Part shown: positions 6,136 to 7,387 of the stretch, in pieces
Numbering within the stretch: the stretch's first letter is position 1
How the letters are laid out: each line of letters starts with the position of its first letter
NCBI GenBank assembly: GCA_020345785.1
Contig: CP070771.1
Location: 1,141,880 to 1,149,266 of the forward strand
Length of the DNA: 7,387 nt
Reading direction: 5' to 3'
Origin: Desulfobacterales bacterium
GTDB taxonomy: Bacteria > Desulfobacterota > Desulfobacteria > Desulfobacterales > JAFDCJ01
The notes under the pieces: generated by a model
Told to the model about the DNA's origin: nothing
What the model saw: only the letters and a program-made list of their open reading frames with translations
The model's database searches: none
Program-made: the position numbers and the translations under genes

Positions 6136-6906
6136 TTAAAGTGTGCCGACCTGATTGATGGCCTTGGAATTGGCATCATCCGCTGCTTGAATGACTTTTT
6201 GATACGATTCATAACCCCTTAATACCTCAATCATCTCTGTCAGCATTTTGACGGCGTCAACATTGGACAGTTCGATAAAGCCCTGGCTGACTCTAAAATT
6301 CTCAGCCTTGCCCTCGCCGGTACCGGCAGCAGGTGGTTTGAATAACGTATCGCCGGCCTTGGTCAGCCGGTTAAGCTCCGCAATATTGACAATACGCAGG
6401 GTGTCCACCTGCCTGCCGTCCACCGACACGTTGCCCTGCTCATCGACGGCAAATTTCGCATATTGATTCGGATTTTCATCGCTCCTCACGGTAATTTCAC
6501 CGCCTTCTCCCAGTACCGGCCATCCATTGCGGGTAACCAGAACCCCCTCAGCATTGAGAGTGAAATCACCTTTGCGGGTGTAGTGGACACCATCGGGCGT
6601 CTGAACGCAGAAAAAACCATCCCCCTCCAAGGCCAGATCAAAGTCGTTGCCGGTCTTTTTCAGAGGCCCACTGCTGTGATCGGTGTAGACATTAAAGTTT
6701 GTCCAGAACAAATGCGCCTGCGATTCCAAATTCGTTGCATTCGGGACGACTTGGGACGTCGGATCGTCTGTATCAAACAGTTTAAAATACCCTTGGTCCA
6801 TTTTAAAGCCGACGGTATTGGCATTGGCAAGATTATTGGAAATTATTTGCAGCCGTTTTTCACACGCCAGTGCACCGGCAGCCGCTAGATAAATGTCTCC
6901 GCTCAT
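6136..6906 (-). CDS. flgF: FlgF, flagellar proximal rod protein
   Basis: This encodes 256 residues from the ATG at 6906 to the TAA at 6136 (E. coli FlgF 251). FlgF is a proximal rod subunit below FlgG, exported by the flagellar type III system. The N-terminus has the rod/hook signature LQIISNNLANANTVGFKMDQGYF, the middle has NDFDLALEGDGFFCVQTPDGVHYTRKGDF, and the C-terminus has FIELSNVDAVKMLTEMIEVLRGYESYQKVIQAADDANSKAINQVG. It lacks the FlgG-specific segment, and its position before flgG is the usual one, which supports FlgF over another rod protein. A Shine-Dalgarno-like AGGGAAG precedes the ATG. It is the first gene behind the sigma-54 promoter at 7015-7032, with a leader of about 100 bases. 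Confidence 0.93.
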   Translation of the reverse strand: MSGDIYLAAAGALACEKRLQIISNNLANANTVGFKMDQGYFKLFDTDDPTSQVVPNATNLESQAHLFWTNFNVYTDHSSGPLKKTGNDFDLALEGDGFFCVQTPDGVHYTRKGDFTLNAEGVLVTRNGWPVLGEGGEITVRSDENPNQYAKFAVDEQGNVSVDGRQVDTLRIVNIAELNRLTKAGDTLFKPPAAGTGEGKAENFRVSQGFIELSNVDAVKMLTEMIEVLRGYESYQKVIQAADDANSKAINQVGTL

Positions 6907-7014
6907 TTAACTTCCCTTGTTATGGAGTTTTAGAAAATTGATCTTTAACATCGGGCAATAAGTTCGATCACCCGATCCGCCCTGCCTGATTTCATGCAGC
7001 ATTGCAGCAAACTA

Positions 7015-7032
7015 ATGCAAGAGACATACCAA
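7015..7032 (-). promoter_or_regulatory. Sigma-54 (RpoN) -24/-12 promoter for the flgF-flgJ operon
   Basis: The minus strand reads TTGGTATGTCTCTTGCAT. The invariant GG (7030-7029) and GC (7018-7017) are exactly ten bases apart, and TGG, G and TTGCA match the known consensus TGGCACG-N4-TTGCW; only two C-to-T changes occur in the CAC part. Transcription would start near 7005, about 100 bases before flgF. Sigma-54 control of rod, ring and hook genes is well known in many proteobacterial and related flagellar systems. Confidence 0.78.
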
Positions 7033-7096
7033 GGTAGTTACGCCGCCGGGTGCCCGCAAACCTTCAGTTTTCAATGGGAGAGAAGGGACGTAGGCT

Positions 7097-7171
7097 GTAG
7101 GGAAAATTCTCTTTGCCGGGTTGAAACGGTCAGGTAGGAAAATTTTGCCGGTGTTGTTTGAAATCGGCAAG
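7097..7171 (-). repeat. Two imperfect tandem repeats (about 37 bp), candidate enhancer sites for a sigma-54 activator
   Basis: Unit 1 (7097-7133) and unit 2 (7134-7171) share, on the plus strand, GTAGG, AAAATT, TTGCCGG, then GAAA and a CGG-containing end, with small gaps between blocks. They lie about 92 to 166 bases upstream of the predicted sigma-54 start site, the usual distance for binding sites of NtrC/FleQ/FlrC-type activators. The sequence does not resemble the FleQ site consensus known to me, so the binding protein is unknown. Confidence 0.5.
7145..7170 (-). terminator. Possible weak terminator behind the upstream gene
   Basis: TTGCCG and CGGCAA form a six-base stem with a 14-base loop starting three bases after the TAA of the upstream gene. 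On the minus strand AATTTTCC follows. The stem is short and the loop wide, and the same bases make up most of the second tandem repeat, so this may be a binding site instead. Confidence 0.3.
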
Positions 7172-7172
7172 T

Positions 7173-7387
7173 TTAGGTCGCCGCATTGGTCTTGAGGCTC
7201 AAGATGAGTTCAACTTCACCCAACGGGGTTTTAAGCTCTTGGGAAATTTGTTTGGCACTCATGCCCTTGGCGGCAAGTTGCTGGATTCGTTGGTGCAATT
7301 CATCAATTTGCGACATGCCATCGGAGACGGAGGATATTTCGTGGGGGTTGGAAGGTTGCAACGGGGATGAGGAGCCGGAAATGCGCA
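7173..7387 (-). CDS. C-terminal part of an unidentified protein with a helix-turn-helix-like tail (DUF2802/DUF6115-like)
   Basis: The frame is open from the right edge to the TAA at 7173, leaving 70 residues. The last 45 residues are two or three helices: SQIDELHQRIQQLAAKGMSA, then KQISQELKTPLGEVELILSL. The pattern G-x-S-x-x-x-I-x-x-x-L-x-x-P-x-G-E-V-E-L-I-L-x-L resembles the C-terminus of small membrane-anchored proteins of the DUF2802/DUF6115 type. These are sometimes encoded beside flagellar operons; their function is not established. Upstream of it lies a Ser/Pro-rich linker. An internal ATG (MSQIDE) or a TTG at 7361 could make a short free-standing protein of 47 or 62 residues. The unbroken frame and the C-terminal character of the motif favour a partial longer gene. 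It is separated from flgF by 266 non-coding bases and is probably a different transcription unit. Confidence 0.55.
   Translation of the reverse strand, partial: RISGSSSPLQPSNPHEISSVSDGMSQIDELHQRIQQLAAKGMSAKQISQELKTPLGEVELILSLKTNAAT
7191..7203 (-). repeat. 13-bp inverted repeat inside the upstream gene
   Basis: CTTGAG-G-CTCAAG is a perfect six-base inverted repeat around one base, lying in the last codons of the partial gene (read as part of ILSLKTNA). No T-run follows, so it is not a terminator by itself. It may be chance. Confidence 0.3.

Noticed and set aside
6463..6888. Plus-strand reading frame of 141 codons inside flgF
   Set aside because: It is a shadow of the flgF coding frame.
1..7387. 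CRISPR array, insertion sequence, tRNA or prophage signature
   Set aside because: No spaced identical repeats, transposase-like frame, terminal inverted repeats or cloverleaf was seen; the genes form an uninterrupted flagellar set.

Overview
The window is part of a bacterial flagellar and chemotaxis cluster, read entirely on the minus strand, so its transcriptional order runs from high to low coordinates. The order is: 3' end of an unidentified helix-turn-helix-like gene, flgF, flgG, flgA, flgH, flgI, flgJ (rod-binding domain only), flgN, and the 5' part of a cheA gene that runs off the left edge. P- and L-ring genes point to a Gram-negative diderm. The gene order, the short FlgJ, the CheA sequence style and a -24/-12 promoter fit Desulfobacterota (sulfate-reducing 'deltaproteobacteria', possibly Desulfobacterales). 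That placement is inference from family knowledge, not from a marker gene.

Layout from right to left. Positions 7387-7173 hold the C-terminus of the upstream gene. Positions 7172-6907 form a 266-base non-coding regulatory interval with two imperfect tandem repeats of about 37 bp (7097-7171) and a strong sigma-54 promoter match (7015-7032). Positions 6906-1704 hold six basal-body genes: FlgF and FlgG (proximal and distal rod), FlgA (periplasmic P-ring chaperone), FlgH (L-ring lipoprotein), FlgI (P-ring) and FlgJ (rod cap or assembly factor). flgI and flgJ overlap by one base (TGATG). The 198-base flgH-flgI gap is the only large gap inside this run; it holds a degenerate tandem array of AAC-ended units, a 12-bp direct repeat and a hairpin. 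Positions 1703-1610 hold a sigma-28-type promoter (TAAAGTTT, 12 bases, ACCGATAA) directly in front of flgN. flgN and cheA follow.

The genes make a coherent two-step expression picture: a sigma-54 promoter for middle genes (rod and rings) and a sigma-28 promoter for late genes (filament-junction chaperone FlgN and the chemotaxis kinase CheA). No flgM (anti-sigma-28) lies between flgJ and flgN, where it often sits. The CheA has about 250 residues ahead of its Hpt domain, which is unusual. No mobile element, CRISPR array, tRNA or rRNA was seen, and no wholly new system. The noteworthy items are regulatory architecture, the CheA extension and the intergenic repeat element.
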